Origin: Planctomycetaceae bacterium
Lineage (GTDB): Bacteria; Planctomycetota; UBA1135; GCA-002686595
Direction of reading: 5' to 3'
Assembly: GCA_016125265.1 (NCBI GenBank)
Contig: WGMC01000026.1
Location: 51,524-115,523, forward strand
DNA: 64,000 nt
In this document: positions 51,224 through 59,891 of the stretch, piece after piece
Position numbering within the stretch: the first letter of the stretch is position 1
Layout: each line of letters starts with the position of its first letter
Position numbers and translations under genes: made by a program
The notes under the pieces: model-generated
Database searches by the model: none
What the model was told of the DNA's origin: nothing
What the model saw: the letters and a program-made list of their open reading frames with translations, nothing else

Positions 51224-52699
51224 TCAGTCTTGCGCGTCGCCGGTTGTGCGTCGGCCCTCGATGCGCCAGAACACCCAGCCCCCGCGCTCGACCGACGCCA
51301 CGACGAAGCGGCGTTCAATCTCACCGTAGATGGCATCGAAGTAGGGCGCGATCGCCGGGGAAGGAACGAGCTGCGGGCTGGTATCGAGGGTGGCGTCTAC
51401 CACCACGGTGCCCAGGCCCAAGAGCACGTCCAGGGCGCCGGCGGCGGCCGCGGCATCCCGGGGGCTCGCCCCTCCCCTCGCGGCCTCGATCAGCCCGAAA
51501 CCCAGGGCGTGCTCGCGCACACCGGGCCACCAGAGCGCTGGCGGCGGCGCCAGGCTGGCCAGGGTTACCAGTTCGCCGCGCGGCTCACCTGGCCCCAGCG
51601 CCTCCTCCAGTGCCAGCCGGCGGTCGCCAAGGCGCAGCCCCTGGTCGAACTCCAGCAGGGGGACCAACGCGAGGGCGCCCTGGGCCGCGACCAGCGCGGG
51701 CGCCCAGCGGAGGAACCGCGCGTGCAGCCGCTCGAGCGCCGCGGCCGCGGGCCACGCCAGGAAAGGCAGATAGGCCAGGAAGTAGCCGCCCCGCTCCACC
51801 ACGCCCCAGGCGACCACCGCGAAACCACCCAGGCCCGCCGTGGCCGCCGCCAAGGCGAGGGCGCCGCGAGGTGGCCGCAGCAACCCCAGGAAGGCCAAGG
51901 GCGCGAGCAACCCCAGGCTGAGCAATGCCGTCGTCGTGCGGCTGAGCGGACTGAGTTGGACGCCGAGGCGCGCGCCTTCGGTGAGGTCCTGGGCCTCGAA
52001 CAGCTCGCGCAGCGGGTCGATGGCGCCAAACCGAAACCAGGAGGCCATTGCGATCACCCCCGCCAGTGCGAGGGCGAGCGCCGGCGCCAGGACCAACCAC
52101 TGGCGCACACGGCCCAAGGGCCGCCCCGCGTCCGCCGCGCCGCGACCCGCAAGCAGCACCAGGACCAAACCCAGGAGCGCTCCCGTCTGGTGGGTCCCGT
52201 AGAGCACCGCGAGGCCGCAGACCGCCACCGCGAAGGCCACCGCCGGCCGCTTCCAAGGCGCGCGCAGGACCGCGAGGAACACCCACGGCGCGACGCCGCC
52301 GTGCAACGCGTGCACCTCGACGGTGGTGGCGAAGAAGAGCCAACAGGGTGCCAGTGCGACGAGCCCTGCCCCCAGTCCACCGGCCAACCGCCCGAGTCCC
52401 AGGGCGCGCAGCAGCAAGAACGTGCCCGCGACCCCCAGGGCCGCGGGGAGTTGGCTGGCGAGGCGCGGACCCAGCAGCACATCCGCGCCGGCCGGCAGGA
52501 CACCCGTGAAAAAACGCGCCAGGGGCAGGTACAGGACGTGGTGGTAGAGCTCGCCCCCACCCAGGTGCGCAAAGCCGACGAGGCCGGTGCCGTCGCCGTA
52601 ACCCCGCTCCTGACCCAGGACCAGGTACACGAGGAGCGCAAGGGCGCCGAGTACCCCCGCCCAGACCAGATCCCGCCCCTCGCGCGCCGCCGGAAACAT
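51224..52699 (-). CDS. Polytopic membrane protein, GT-C-like (491 aa)
   Basis: About ten transmembrane segments. The start MFPAAREGRDLVWAGVLGAL is followed by YGDGTGLVGFAHLGGGELYH, an acidic first-loop motif as in GT-C glycosyltransferases or DUF2723-type proteins. A later conserved-looking loop is FFATTVEVHALHGGVAPWVF, resembling the TVEVYAL signature of DUF2723. A soluble C-terminal domain of about 120 residues follows. Donor and acceptor are unknown. ATG 52699 is supported by TACACT 9 bases upstream. Confidence 0.65.
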   Translation of the reverse strand: MFPAAREGRDLVWAGVLGALALLVYLVLGQERGYGDGTGLVGFAHLGGGELYHHVLYLPLARFFTGVLPAGADVLLGPRLASQLPAALGVAGTFLLLRALGLGRLAGGLGAGLVALAPCWLFFATTVEVHALHGGVAPWVFLAVLRAPWKRPAVAFAVAVCGLAVLYGTHQTGALLGLVLVLLAGRGAADAGRPLGRVRQWLVLAPALALALAGVIAMASWFRFGAIDPLRELFEAQDLTEGARLGVQLSPLSRTTTALLSLGLLAPLAFLGLLRPPRGALALAAATAGLGGFAVVAWGVVERGGYFLAYLPFLAWPAAAALERLHARFLRWAPALVAAQGALALVPLLEFDQGLRLGDRRLALEEALGPGEPRGELVTLASLAPPPALWWPGVREHALGFGLIEAARGGASPRDAAAAAGALDVLLGLGTVVVDATLDTSPQLVPSPAIAPYFDAIYGEIERRFVVASVERGGWVFWRIEGRRTTGDAQD

Positions 52700-52708
52700 C
52701 GCGCGGGC

Positions 52709-52714
52709 AGTGTA
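52709..52714 (-). promoter_or_regulatory. -10-like box TACACT, 9 bases before start codon
   Basis: Minus-strand TACACT ends 9 bases before ATG 52699. Confidence 0.4.
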
Positions 52715-52766
52715 GGTTTCGGAAGCGGTCCGCGCGGGCGCCATACTGCCGCGCGAGGAACAGCGG

Positions 52767-54818
52767 GTGGCAAGCAACAGGGCAAAGAGCGGCGGACGCA
52801 CCGTGGGTGTGGACTCCGGGGGCACGTTCACGGACCTGGTCGCGGTCGAGGGCGACTCGGTGCGCGTCAAAAAGCGGCCATCCGTGCCCGCAGACCCCGG
52901 GGCCGCCGTGGCCGCCGGACTCGCGGACCTGGGCGGTGCGGAGCGCGTGGTGCACGGCACGACCGTGGCCCTCAATGCGCTCCTGACGGGTCGCCTCGCG
53001 CGCACGGCGTTCGTCACGAACCGCGGGTTCGCCGATGTGCTCGAGATCGCTCGCCAGGACCGACCGGACCTCTACGCGCTCGAGCCGCGAAAGCCCGCGC
53101 CGCTCGTGCCGCGCGAGTTGTGTTTCGAGGTCGACGAGCGCACGTGGCCGGATCCGACGAGCGGCGAGTTGCAGCGACAGCGGCGGCCCAGCGCAACCGA
53201 ACTCGCCGAACTCGCCGCCCGCGTGGCCGCTGCGGCGCCCGAATCCATCGCGATCGGGCTCTTGCACAGCTACGGCGCGCCCGAGATCGAACGCGAAGTG
53301 GCGGACGCCCTGCGAAGTCTCGGTGTGCCGATCACGCTGTCGGCGGACCTTCTGCCCGAACACCGCGAAGTCGAGCGCTACAGCACCGCCGCGGTCAACG
53401 CGGCGCTGCGGCCCCTGATGGAGCGGTACCTCGGCGAACTCGAAGCGCGTTTGTCGGGCGCCCGGCTGCAGATCCTGCGCTCGAGCGGCGGATTCGTCGG
53501 TGCCGCCCGCGCAGCGCGCGAACCGGTGCGAATCCTGCTTTCGGGGCCCGCCGGCGGGGTTCTGGGCGCCACGGATGCCGCGCGCGAAGTCGGCCTCGCG
53601 CGTGTCCTCACCCTCGATCTGGGCGGCACCAGCACCGACGTCGCGTTTGGCCGTGTCGACGGCACACGTGCCGATGCGTTTGCGATCGAGCTGCCCAAGT
53701 TGGCCGGGCACACGATCGGCGTGCCGACTCTCGATGTGCACACGATCGGTTGCGGCGGTGGCTCGCTCGTGCGTGTCGGCTCCGGCGGCGCGCTGGAGGT
53801 GGGCCCGGAGAGCGCCGCGGCTGCGCCCGGTCCCGCGTGTTACGACGGCGGTGGGCCAGCGACGCTGACGGACGCTCACCTCTTGCTCGGGCAGCTTGCG
53901 ACTGGAGCGTTCCTGGGTGGGGAACTCGCGCTCGACGTCGGCGCCGCGCGGCGCGCGTTCGAGCCGCTCGCGGCGCGCCTCGGCGCAACCGTGGAGACGA
54001 CAGCGCGCGCGGCGCTCCAGACGGCGCAGGCCGCCATGGTGCGCGCGTTGCGCGTGATGAGCTCCCAACGCGGCCTCGATCCCGCGGACCTGCCGATCGT
54101 GGCCTTCGGCGGCGGCGGTGGCCTGCACGGCGCGGATCTCGCCGCGCACCTCGGCGGCGACCTGGCCGTGGTGCCGCGCCATCCCGGTGTGCTCAGCGCC
54201 CTGGGGCTCGCCCGCGCTGCGCCCGAGGCGGACGCCAGTGCGAGTGTGCTCGAGCCGCTGCCGCGGTGGGGCGCAAGGCGGCTGGCTGCGGCGTTCGTCG
54301 AGCTCGAGGCGGTGGCGAGGGCCGAGCTCGCCGAGGAGGGTGTGGCGGGACCGTTCGAGCGGCGTCGGGAGCTGGACCTCTGTTACCGCGGCCAGTCCTT
54401 CGAACTGCGACTGCCGAACGGTCCAGGACTCGCGCAGGCGTTCCACCGCGCCCACCAGACGCTCTTTGGGTACGCCCTGCCGGAACGGGAGGTCCTCGTC
54501 GTCGCCCTGCGAGTGCGGCTCGCGGCGCGCGCGCGCCCGCGGCCTCTCCCCGCTGCGCCTCGGACGAAGACCGCGCCCGCGGCGGCCCGGCTGGGCCGTG
54601 CCGCCGTCGATTTTGGGCGTGGCCCGGTGGCGACCACGACCTGGGAGCGCGAGCGCCTGCCCGCCGGCGCAGTGGTGCCCGGGCCGGCCCGCATCGAGGA
54701 GTACTCGGGCACCACGCTCGTGCCGCCGGGCTGGGGAGCCCAGGTGGGTCGGGGCGGCCATCTCTTGCTTCGGCGAGACAGGGGCGGCGCGCTTTCCAAA
54801 GGCAGGAGCCGGGTCTAG
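52767..54818 (+). CDS. Hydantoinase/oxoprolinase A-type protein (683 aa)
   Basis: An ASKHA-fold ATP-dependent amidase subunit. The phosphate-binding start is VGVDSGGTFTDLVAVEG, then VVHGTTVALNALLTGR, the second core motif LSGPAGGVLGATDAA with VLTLDLGGTSTDVAFG, and IVAFGGGGGLHGADLAAHLG near residue 445. The C-terminal HyuA domain follows. Partners normally include a HyuB subunit; none is adjacent, so substrate (hydantoin, 5-oxoproline or acetone-type) is open. Start is GTG 52767 with GAGGAA about 9 bases upstream. Confidence 0.88.
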   Translation: MASNRAKSGGRTVGVDSGGTFTDLVAVEGDSVRVKKRPSVPADPGAAVAAGLADLGGAERVVHGTTVALNALLTGRLARTAFVTNRGFADVLEIARQDRPDLYALEPRKPAPLVPRELCFEVDERTWPDPTSGELQRQRRPSATELAELAARVAAAAPESIAIGLLHSYGAPEIEREVADALRSLGVPITLSADLLPEHREVERYSTAAVNAALRPLMERYLGELEARLSGARLQILRSSGGFVGAARAAREPVRILLSGPAGGVLGATDAAREVGLARVLTLDLGGTSTDVAFGRVDGTRADAFAIELPKLAGHTIGVPTLDVHTIGCGGGSLVRVGSGGALEVGPESAAAAPGPACYDGGGPATLTDAHLLLGQLATGAFLGGELALDVGAARRAFEPLAARLGATVETTARAALQTAQAAMVRALRVMSSQRGLDPADLPIVAFGGGGGLHGADLAAHLGGDLAVVPRHPGVLSALGLARAAPEADASASVLEPLPRWGARRLAAAFVELEAVARAELAEEGVAGPFERRRELDLCYRGQSFELRLPNGPGLAQAFHRAHQTLFGYALPEREVLVVALRVRLAARARPRPLPAAPRTKTAPAAARLGRAAVDFGRGPVATTTWERERLPAGAVVPGPARIEEYSGTTLVPPGWGAQVGRGGHLLLRRDRGGALSKGRSRV

Positions 54819-54884
54819 GATGGCCGCGCGCCAGGATCCGCCGCCCCGCGCGGCCCCCGGTCGATGCCTGCGCGCCCCCACGCC

Positions 54885-55151
<267 letters not shown>

Positions 55152-55181
55152 CGGGGTGAGAAATTGTCGGCAAGGCCGAAA

Positions 55182-55309
55182 CGAAGGCCCCGTCAGATGA
55201 TGTTTGGCCCATCGCCTGGCGGCGCTGGAGCGGCGGAAGCCGACGCGAAGGCCCCGTCAGATGATGTTTGGCCCATCGCCTGGCGGCGCTGGAGCGGCGG
55301 AGGCCGACG
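55182..55309. repeat. Two tandem copies of a 64-base unit
   Basis: Units at 55182-55245 and 55246-55309 begin CGAAGGCCCCGTCAGATGAT and differ by about one base. The near identity suggests a recent duplication. Confidence 0.85.
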
Positions 55310-55356
55310 TCCCGGCGCGCCGCCGGCGCGATGCATCTGACGGCGACGCCCCGAAG

Positions 55357-55441
55357 CGCCAACGGCGCGTTCGATAGTAGCCTGGGGCAACGCCCCAGGT
55401 ATTGCAGTAGTACGGTCCAGGGCTGAAGGCCCGGCCCATGC
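55357..55441 (+). repeat. Dispersed repeat, copy 1
   Basis: Contains TAGCCTGGGGCAACGCCCCA, itself a small palindrome, then TATTGC, GTCCAGGG and CCCATGCCG blocks. Shared with copies at 55497 and 55748. Confidence 0.75.
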
Positions 55442-55496
55442 CGGTGGCACGTTGCGATGGAGCGGGCCGTCGGCCCTTGCCCCCCTCTTCCGACGG

Positions 55497-55540
55497 ACCT
55501 GGGGCGTTGCCCCGGGCTACTATGGGGCGCGCCGTTGGCG
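55497..55540 (-). repeat. Dispersed repeat, copy 2 (inverted, partial)
   Basis: The reverse complement matches the first half of copy 1, including CGCCAACGGCGCG and ATAGTAGC before the GGGGCAACGCCCC core. Confidence 0.75.
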
Positions 55541-55747
55541 CGCAGGAGAGCGTTCGCAGGAACGCGGAGCACGCCGACACGTGCGGCGCGCTAGACCGAC
55601 GACACACCGCGCGCGTTGCGTTCCACGACCCGAAGACGTGCAAGTCGCCGCACACGTCGCATTCGGCGACTTCGAGACGCGCAAGTCGCCGCACGCGCTG
55701 CGCTCTGCCGCAGAGGCGCGTGTGTCCGACAGGGTCAACGCCCCGTC

Positions 55748-55822
55748 CGATCGTAGCCTGGGGCAACGCCCCAGGTATTGCGGAAGTACCGTCCAGGGCC
55801 GAAGGCCCCACCCATGCCGACG
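55748..55822 (+). repeat. Dispersed repeat, copy 3
   Basis: Matches copy 1 from CGATnGTAGCCTGGGG through CCCATGCCG with scattered substitutions; older or diverged copy. Confidence 0.75.
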
Positions 55823-55984
55823 GCCCGCCCCAACGGGGTGCGCGGGGCCGGTGCGGCGACGGAACTCGGGGTGCTTGTGGAATAGCACGGCCCGTGGGAG
55901 CCTTAGGACAGGTGCGGTTGGCACCACGTCCCGAGCCCGTGCGCCCCCGCGCGGGCCTACCCGGCCCCAAGGGCCACCCTTGCC

Positions 55985-58900
55985 ATGATTCCGCCTTCCC
56001 GCGCGACGCTTCTGGCGTCGCTTGCCGCGTGGTCCGGTGTCCTGCTCGCTCCCGCTGCAACCGCGCAGTCGTTGGAGCTGGTCGCAGATCTCTGCAACGA
56101 GCCCAACGACAACTACTTCCTTCCCGAGCTGCGCTGCGTCGAACTCGGCGGCTGGCTCTACTTCGCCGGCGACACGGCGGCACACGGCGAAGAGCTGCAA
56201 CGTGTGCCGATCCCCGGCGGGCCGATCCCGAGCGCGCCGGCCGAACTGGTCGCCGACATCCTGCCGGGCAGCCTCGGTTCGCGACCCGACATGCTGACGG
56301 TCTACGGGACACGCCTCGTGTTCGTCGCCACCGACGGTGTGCACGGCCGCGAGCTGTGGACCTCCGACGGCACGGCGGCGGGGACCCAGATGGTCGTCGA
56401 CCTCCACCCGGGTCTCACCAGCGCCTTCGACCACGTGCCGCGCCTGCGCGATTCCTTCCCCACCGCGGGCGGGTTGCTCTACTTCGGCGCGCGCACACCG
56501 ACGAACGTGCGGCTGTTCAGCACCAACGGCACGGCGGCGGGCACGACGCAGATCGCACTCACGCCCTTCGAGTCGCCGAAGTTCGTGGGCACGGCGGGCG
56601 GACTGTTCCTCGCCGCGACCGGTTCGGCCGGCTCGGGCCTGTGGCGGGTGAACGGCACGACACCGACCTTCGTGAGGTCCTTCTCCGAAACACGCGCCCT
56701 GCGGCTCGGGCCGAACGGGAGGGTCTTCCTCACCGCCCGCAGCGGCAACACCACCGGGCTCGAGCTCTGGTCCAGCGACGGCACCAACGCGGGCACGGTG
56801 CTCGTGAAGGACGTCTGGCCCGGTGCCCCGGGGTCCGATCCCGCGGGGTTCACCTTCGCGGGTGGGTTCTTGTACTTCACCGCCTACACACCCGCCACCG
56901 GGCGAGAGCTGTGGAAGTCCGACGGCACGGACGCCGGCACGGTGCTCGTCAAGGATCTCTGGCCGGGCAGCCTGCCGGGCGCGCAGTTGCCCACGGGACT
57001 CGAGAACGGCCTGCTCCTAGGCACCGGCACCCAGCACCACGGTCGGTTGACGCACTTCAACAACCGGCTGTGGTTGAGCGGCACCGTCAACCTGGTGAGC
57101 ACGCTGTGGTCGAGCGACGGCACCGACGTGGGCACGGTGCCCCTGCTCTCGGGACCCGGCGCGCCGACGATCCACACCCTGGGTTCGATGCCCCAGGGTT
57201 CCGTCGGCGCCGCGCGCCTCTTGTTCGCCGCGCACACCGCGGCGGAGGGCCGGGAACTGTGGAGCACCGACGGCACGGCGTTGGGCACCGCCTTGGTGCT
57301 CGACCTCCAACCCGGCGCGGAATCGAGCAATCCCCGGGGTTTTTCGCCGAGCGCCTTCGGCGGGACGTACTTCGTGGCGGACGCACCGACGGGGCCGACG
57401 CTTTTCCACTCGGACGGCACGGCGCCGGGAACCACGGTGCTCGCGCAGCCGGTCGCTTCGGACGCTCCCCACAGTTTCGGCTCCTCACCGTTCGGGCTCC
57501 ACACCCACTTCGACCGCGTGGTGTTCGCGGCGAACACCGACGCGGAACTCGCCAACCCGAGGGTCAGCACGGGCCAAGGGGTGCAAACACTCGGCACGGC
57601 CCAGATCGGGGCGGGGCCCAGTTTCTACCCGGACCAGAGCAACTCCCCGTACGAGACGTCGGCCCTGCCCCGTTTCCTCGGAACGCCGTCGGGTTTCTAC
57701 TACCTGACCCGGCGCGCGACGAGCATGGCGCTGTGGAAGAGCAACGGCACGGACGCGGGCAGCACCGTGGTGCGCGAGTTCGACAAACTGCCGTCGATTC
57801 CCGACCCGTTCAACCCAAAGGTCCAGACGGGGCTGCGGGATTACGACTTGGAGGGCGCGACACTCGGCGAACGGCTCGTGTTCCGCGCCTACACCACGGG
57901 CGTTGGATACGAGACGTGGATCACCGACGGCACCTTCGCGGGCACCCAGTTGTTGCATCCGGCGAGCGGCCGCTACACGCGCTTGGGCGCGAAGGTCTTG
58001 ATCTTCGCGAGTCCGAGTGACCTCTGGATCACCGACGGAACGGCCGCGGGCACCCAGTTCGTGGCCAACGTCGCGCCCCAGACCCTGTGGTTCGAACCGG
58101 CCCACGCGCTGCCGAACGGGCGCGCCATCTTCCTCACCAACTCGCCCGCGCAGGGTGTGGAGCCCTGGGTCACCGATGGCACGGGCCCCGGGACGCAGCT
58201 CCTCAAGGACATCCAGCCGGGGCCCGCCTGGTCCTGGCCGCGCGACATGACCCGTGTCGGTCGGCACGTCTACTTCTCGGCGGACGACGGCACCAACGGT
58301 TCGGAGCTCTGGAAATCGGACGGCACCGCGGCGGGCACCGTGCTCGAGCTGAACATCCAGCCGGCGCCTGGCGTGGGAAGTGGGCCGGAGGCGCTGGCGA
58401 CGGACGGTCGTGTGCTCTTCTTCCGCACCCAGGGCATCGATCCCAGCGTGCACCGCTACGAACCGCCCGCCCTCTCGAGTTCGGCCCCGGAGCCGTTCCA
58501 GGACGAGGCGGCGCTGGTCGCGGTCGGATCGCGCCGTGTGGTCTTCGCGGGCAACGCGCTCGGCGCGGGCCAGAGTGGCGCCGGCGTGGAGCTGTGGTCC
58601 CACACGGGTCAGGTCGGCGGCGCGAAGCTCGTCGCCGACCACACGGCCGGTCAGGAGGGCTCCCAACCGAGCGAGTACGCCCTCGCCAACGGGCGTGTGT
58701 TCGTCGTCGCGGACGACAAGGTGCGCGGCCAGGAGCTCTTCTCGATCTGGCCGGGCGCCACGGCGCAGCGTTTTGGCATGGGCTGCGGCGCCACGGGCTA
58801 CGCACCGGAGTTGCACGCCGAGGATCCGGTGCTCGGCGGAACGAGCCGGATCTTCCTGACGAACGCGCCTCCGCTGCAGTTCTTCGGGGTGCTCGTCGGC

Positions 58901-59146
58901 CCGATCGGGTCGCCGCTCCCCCTGAGCTCCGACTGCGCGCTCTATCTGGACCCCTTGCAAGTCCAACTGCTGGCAACCGGTGCCGCGGACGGCGCGGGCG
59001 CTTGGACGAGCGCGCCCCTTCCGATCCCCGCGATGCCGGTCCTCGTCGGCGCGCAGATCGGTCTGCAGGCCTTCGCGGGGCCGACCAGCACCTTGCCGCT
59101 CGGCTTCGACTTCACCAACGCGGTGAGGCTTTCCCTGGGGAACTGA
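55985..59146 (+). CDS. Large secreted ELWxxDGTxxGT-repeat protein (1053 aa)
   Basis: A signal peptide (LLASLAAWSGVLLAPAATAQ) is followed by about thirteen repeats of the form ELWxSDGTxxGTxLVxD (for example ELWTSDGTAAGTQMV, ELWKSDGTDAGTVLV, EPWVTDGTGPGTQLL) spaced 45-70 residues apart, as in the ELWxxDGT/hyalin-like repeat family of beta-propeller-type proteins. After residue 920 a distinct C-terminal module begins RFGMGCGATGYAPELHAEDP and ends VLVGAQIGLQAF...FTNAVRLSLGN, like the three other secreted proteins. Probably an exported adhesion or surface protein. It has no evident partner gene. Confidence 0.85.
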   Translation: MIPPSRATLLASLAAWSGVLLAPAATAQSLELVADLCNEPNDNYFLPELRCVELGGWLYFAGDTAAHGEELQRVPIPGGPIPSAPAELVADILPGSLGSRPDMLTVYGTRLVFVATDGVHGRELWTSDGTAAGTQMVVDLHPGLTSAFDHVPRLRDSFPTAGGLLYFGARTPTNVRLFSTNGTAAGTTQIALTPFESPKFVGTAGGLFLAATGSAGSGLWRVNGTTPTFVRSFSETRALRLGPNGRVFLTARSGNTTGLELWSSDGTNAGTVLVKDVWPGAPGSDPAGFTFAGGFLYFTAYTPATGRELWKSDGTDAGTVLVKDLWPGSLPGAQLPTGLENGLLLGTGTQHHGRLTHFNNRLWLSGTVNLVSTLWSSDGTDVGTVPLLSGPGAPTIHTLGSMPQGSVGAARLLFAAHTAAEGRELWSTDGTALGTALVLDLQPGAESSNPRGFSPSAFGGTYFVADAPTGPTLFHSDGTAPGTTVLAQPVASDAPHSFGSSPFGLHTHFDRVVFAANTDAELANPRVSTGQGVQTLGTAQIGAGPSFYPDQSNSPYETSALPRFLGTPSGFYYLTRRATSMALWKSNGTDAGSTVVREFDKLPSIPDPFNPKVQTGLRDYDLEGATLGERLVFRAYTTGVGYETWITDGTFAGTQLLHPASGRYTRLGAKVLIFASPSDLWITDGTAAGTQFVANVAPQTLWFEPAHALPNGRAIFLTNSPAQGVEPWVTDGTGPGTQLLKDIQPGPAWSWPRDMTRVGRHVYFSADDGTNGSELWKSDGTAAGTVLELNIQPAPGVGSGPEALATDGRVLFFRTQGIDPSVHRYEPPALSSSAPEPFQDEAALVAVGSRRVVFAGNALGAGQSGAGVELWSHTGQVGGAKLVADHTAGQEGSQPSEYALANGRVFVVADDKVRGQELFSIWPGATAQRFGMGCGATGYAPELHAEDPVLGGTSRIFLTNAPPLQFFGVLVGPIGSPLPLSSDCALYLDPLQVQLLATGAADGAGAWTSAPLPIPAMPVLVGAQIGLQAFAGPTSTLPLGFDFTNAVRLSLGN

Positions 59147-59155
59147 GCTCCCGTC

Positions 59156-59205
59156 CGGGTGGGCCCTCGCGGGCCCCCCCGGAACGACCGCCGCGCTTTT
59201 TCTTG
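59156..59205 (+). terminator. Stem-loop plus T-run after the repeat-protein gene
   Basis: A GGGCCC-TCGC-GGGCCC hairpin, extendable to about ten pairs, begins shortly after the stop; a CTTTTTCTT run follows about 15 bases later. The distance is longer than ideal for an intrinsic terminator. Confidence 0.45.
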
Positions 59206-59330
59206 GCGGGTGCGCGGCGCGCTTTGCGTCCCCTTGCTTGATGGCCGGGGTGCACACAGGGGAGCGGTCCAGGGGGCGCGCCGTCCGGCGCGATCCCGCG
59301 ACCTCGGCTAGGCTCCAGGCGGAGGTCTGT

Positions 59331-59891
59331 ATGTCGGACGAGGCCCGGGTCGAGGAGCTGCTGGGTCGCCTGCGGGCGGGGGACGGGAGCGCCCAGGGCG
59401 AGCTCTACAGCCTGGTGTGGCGCGAGCTCCACCAACTGGCCCGCGTCCAGATGGCGGACCAGAAGGCCGGGCACACCCTGCAGGCCACGGCCCTCGTCAG
59501 CGAGGCGTTCTTGAAGCTGCGCGGCGCCGGCGGCGGCGAGTTCCAGGACCGCCAGCACTTCCTGCGTGTCGCGGCGGCGGCCATGCGGCAGATCCTGGTG
59601 GACCACGCGCGCCGGCGCAACGCGAAGAAGCGCCGCGGCGACGGTGTGCGCGTCGAACTGGACTCGCTGACCGACGAGTTGGAGCGCCGCTCCGGCGGAC
59701 TCTTGGAGTTGGATGCGGCGCTCTCGCGCTTGAAGGAACGGGATCCGGTCCTGGTGGAACTCGTGGAGCTGCGCTTCTTCGGCGGCTACGACCTGTGCGA
59801 GGCCGCGGCACTCCTCGGTCTCTCGCCGCGCACTGCCGAACGCCGTTGGAAGGTGGCCCGGCTCATCCTTCGCGACGAGTTGGCCCCATGA
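59331..59891 (+). CDS. ECF sigma factor, TIGR02999-like, cassette B (186 aa)
   Basis: Region 2: HTLQATALVSEAFLKLRG and FLRVAAAAMRQILVDHARRR. Region 4: LVELRFFGGYDLCEAAALLG followed by the recognition helix SPRTAERRWKVARL. ATG 59331 is preceded by GGAGG at 7 bases and a TAGGCT -10-like box at 59309-59314. Its stop overlaps the kinase start (ATGA). Same family and same position as the sigma factor of cassette A. Confidence 0.92.
   Translation: MSDEARVEELLGRLRAGDGSAQGELYSLVWRELHQLARVQMADQKAGHTLQATALVSEAFLKLRGAGGGEFQDRQHFLRVAAAAMRQILVDHARRRNAKKRRGDGVRVELDSLTDELERRSGGLLELDAALSRLKERDPVLVELVELRFFGGYDLCEAAALLGLSPRTAERRWKVARLILRDELAP

Larger units (their letters stand above)
55152..55984. other. Non-coding repeat island
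   Basis: Over 800 bases without a credible gene. It contains a 64-base tandem duplication and three copies of a dispersed-type repeat in both orientations, described below. ORFs through it are Arg/Pro-rich readings of the repeats. Confidence 0.8.
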
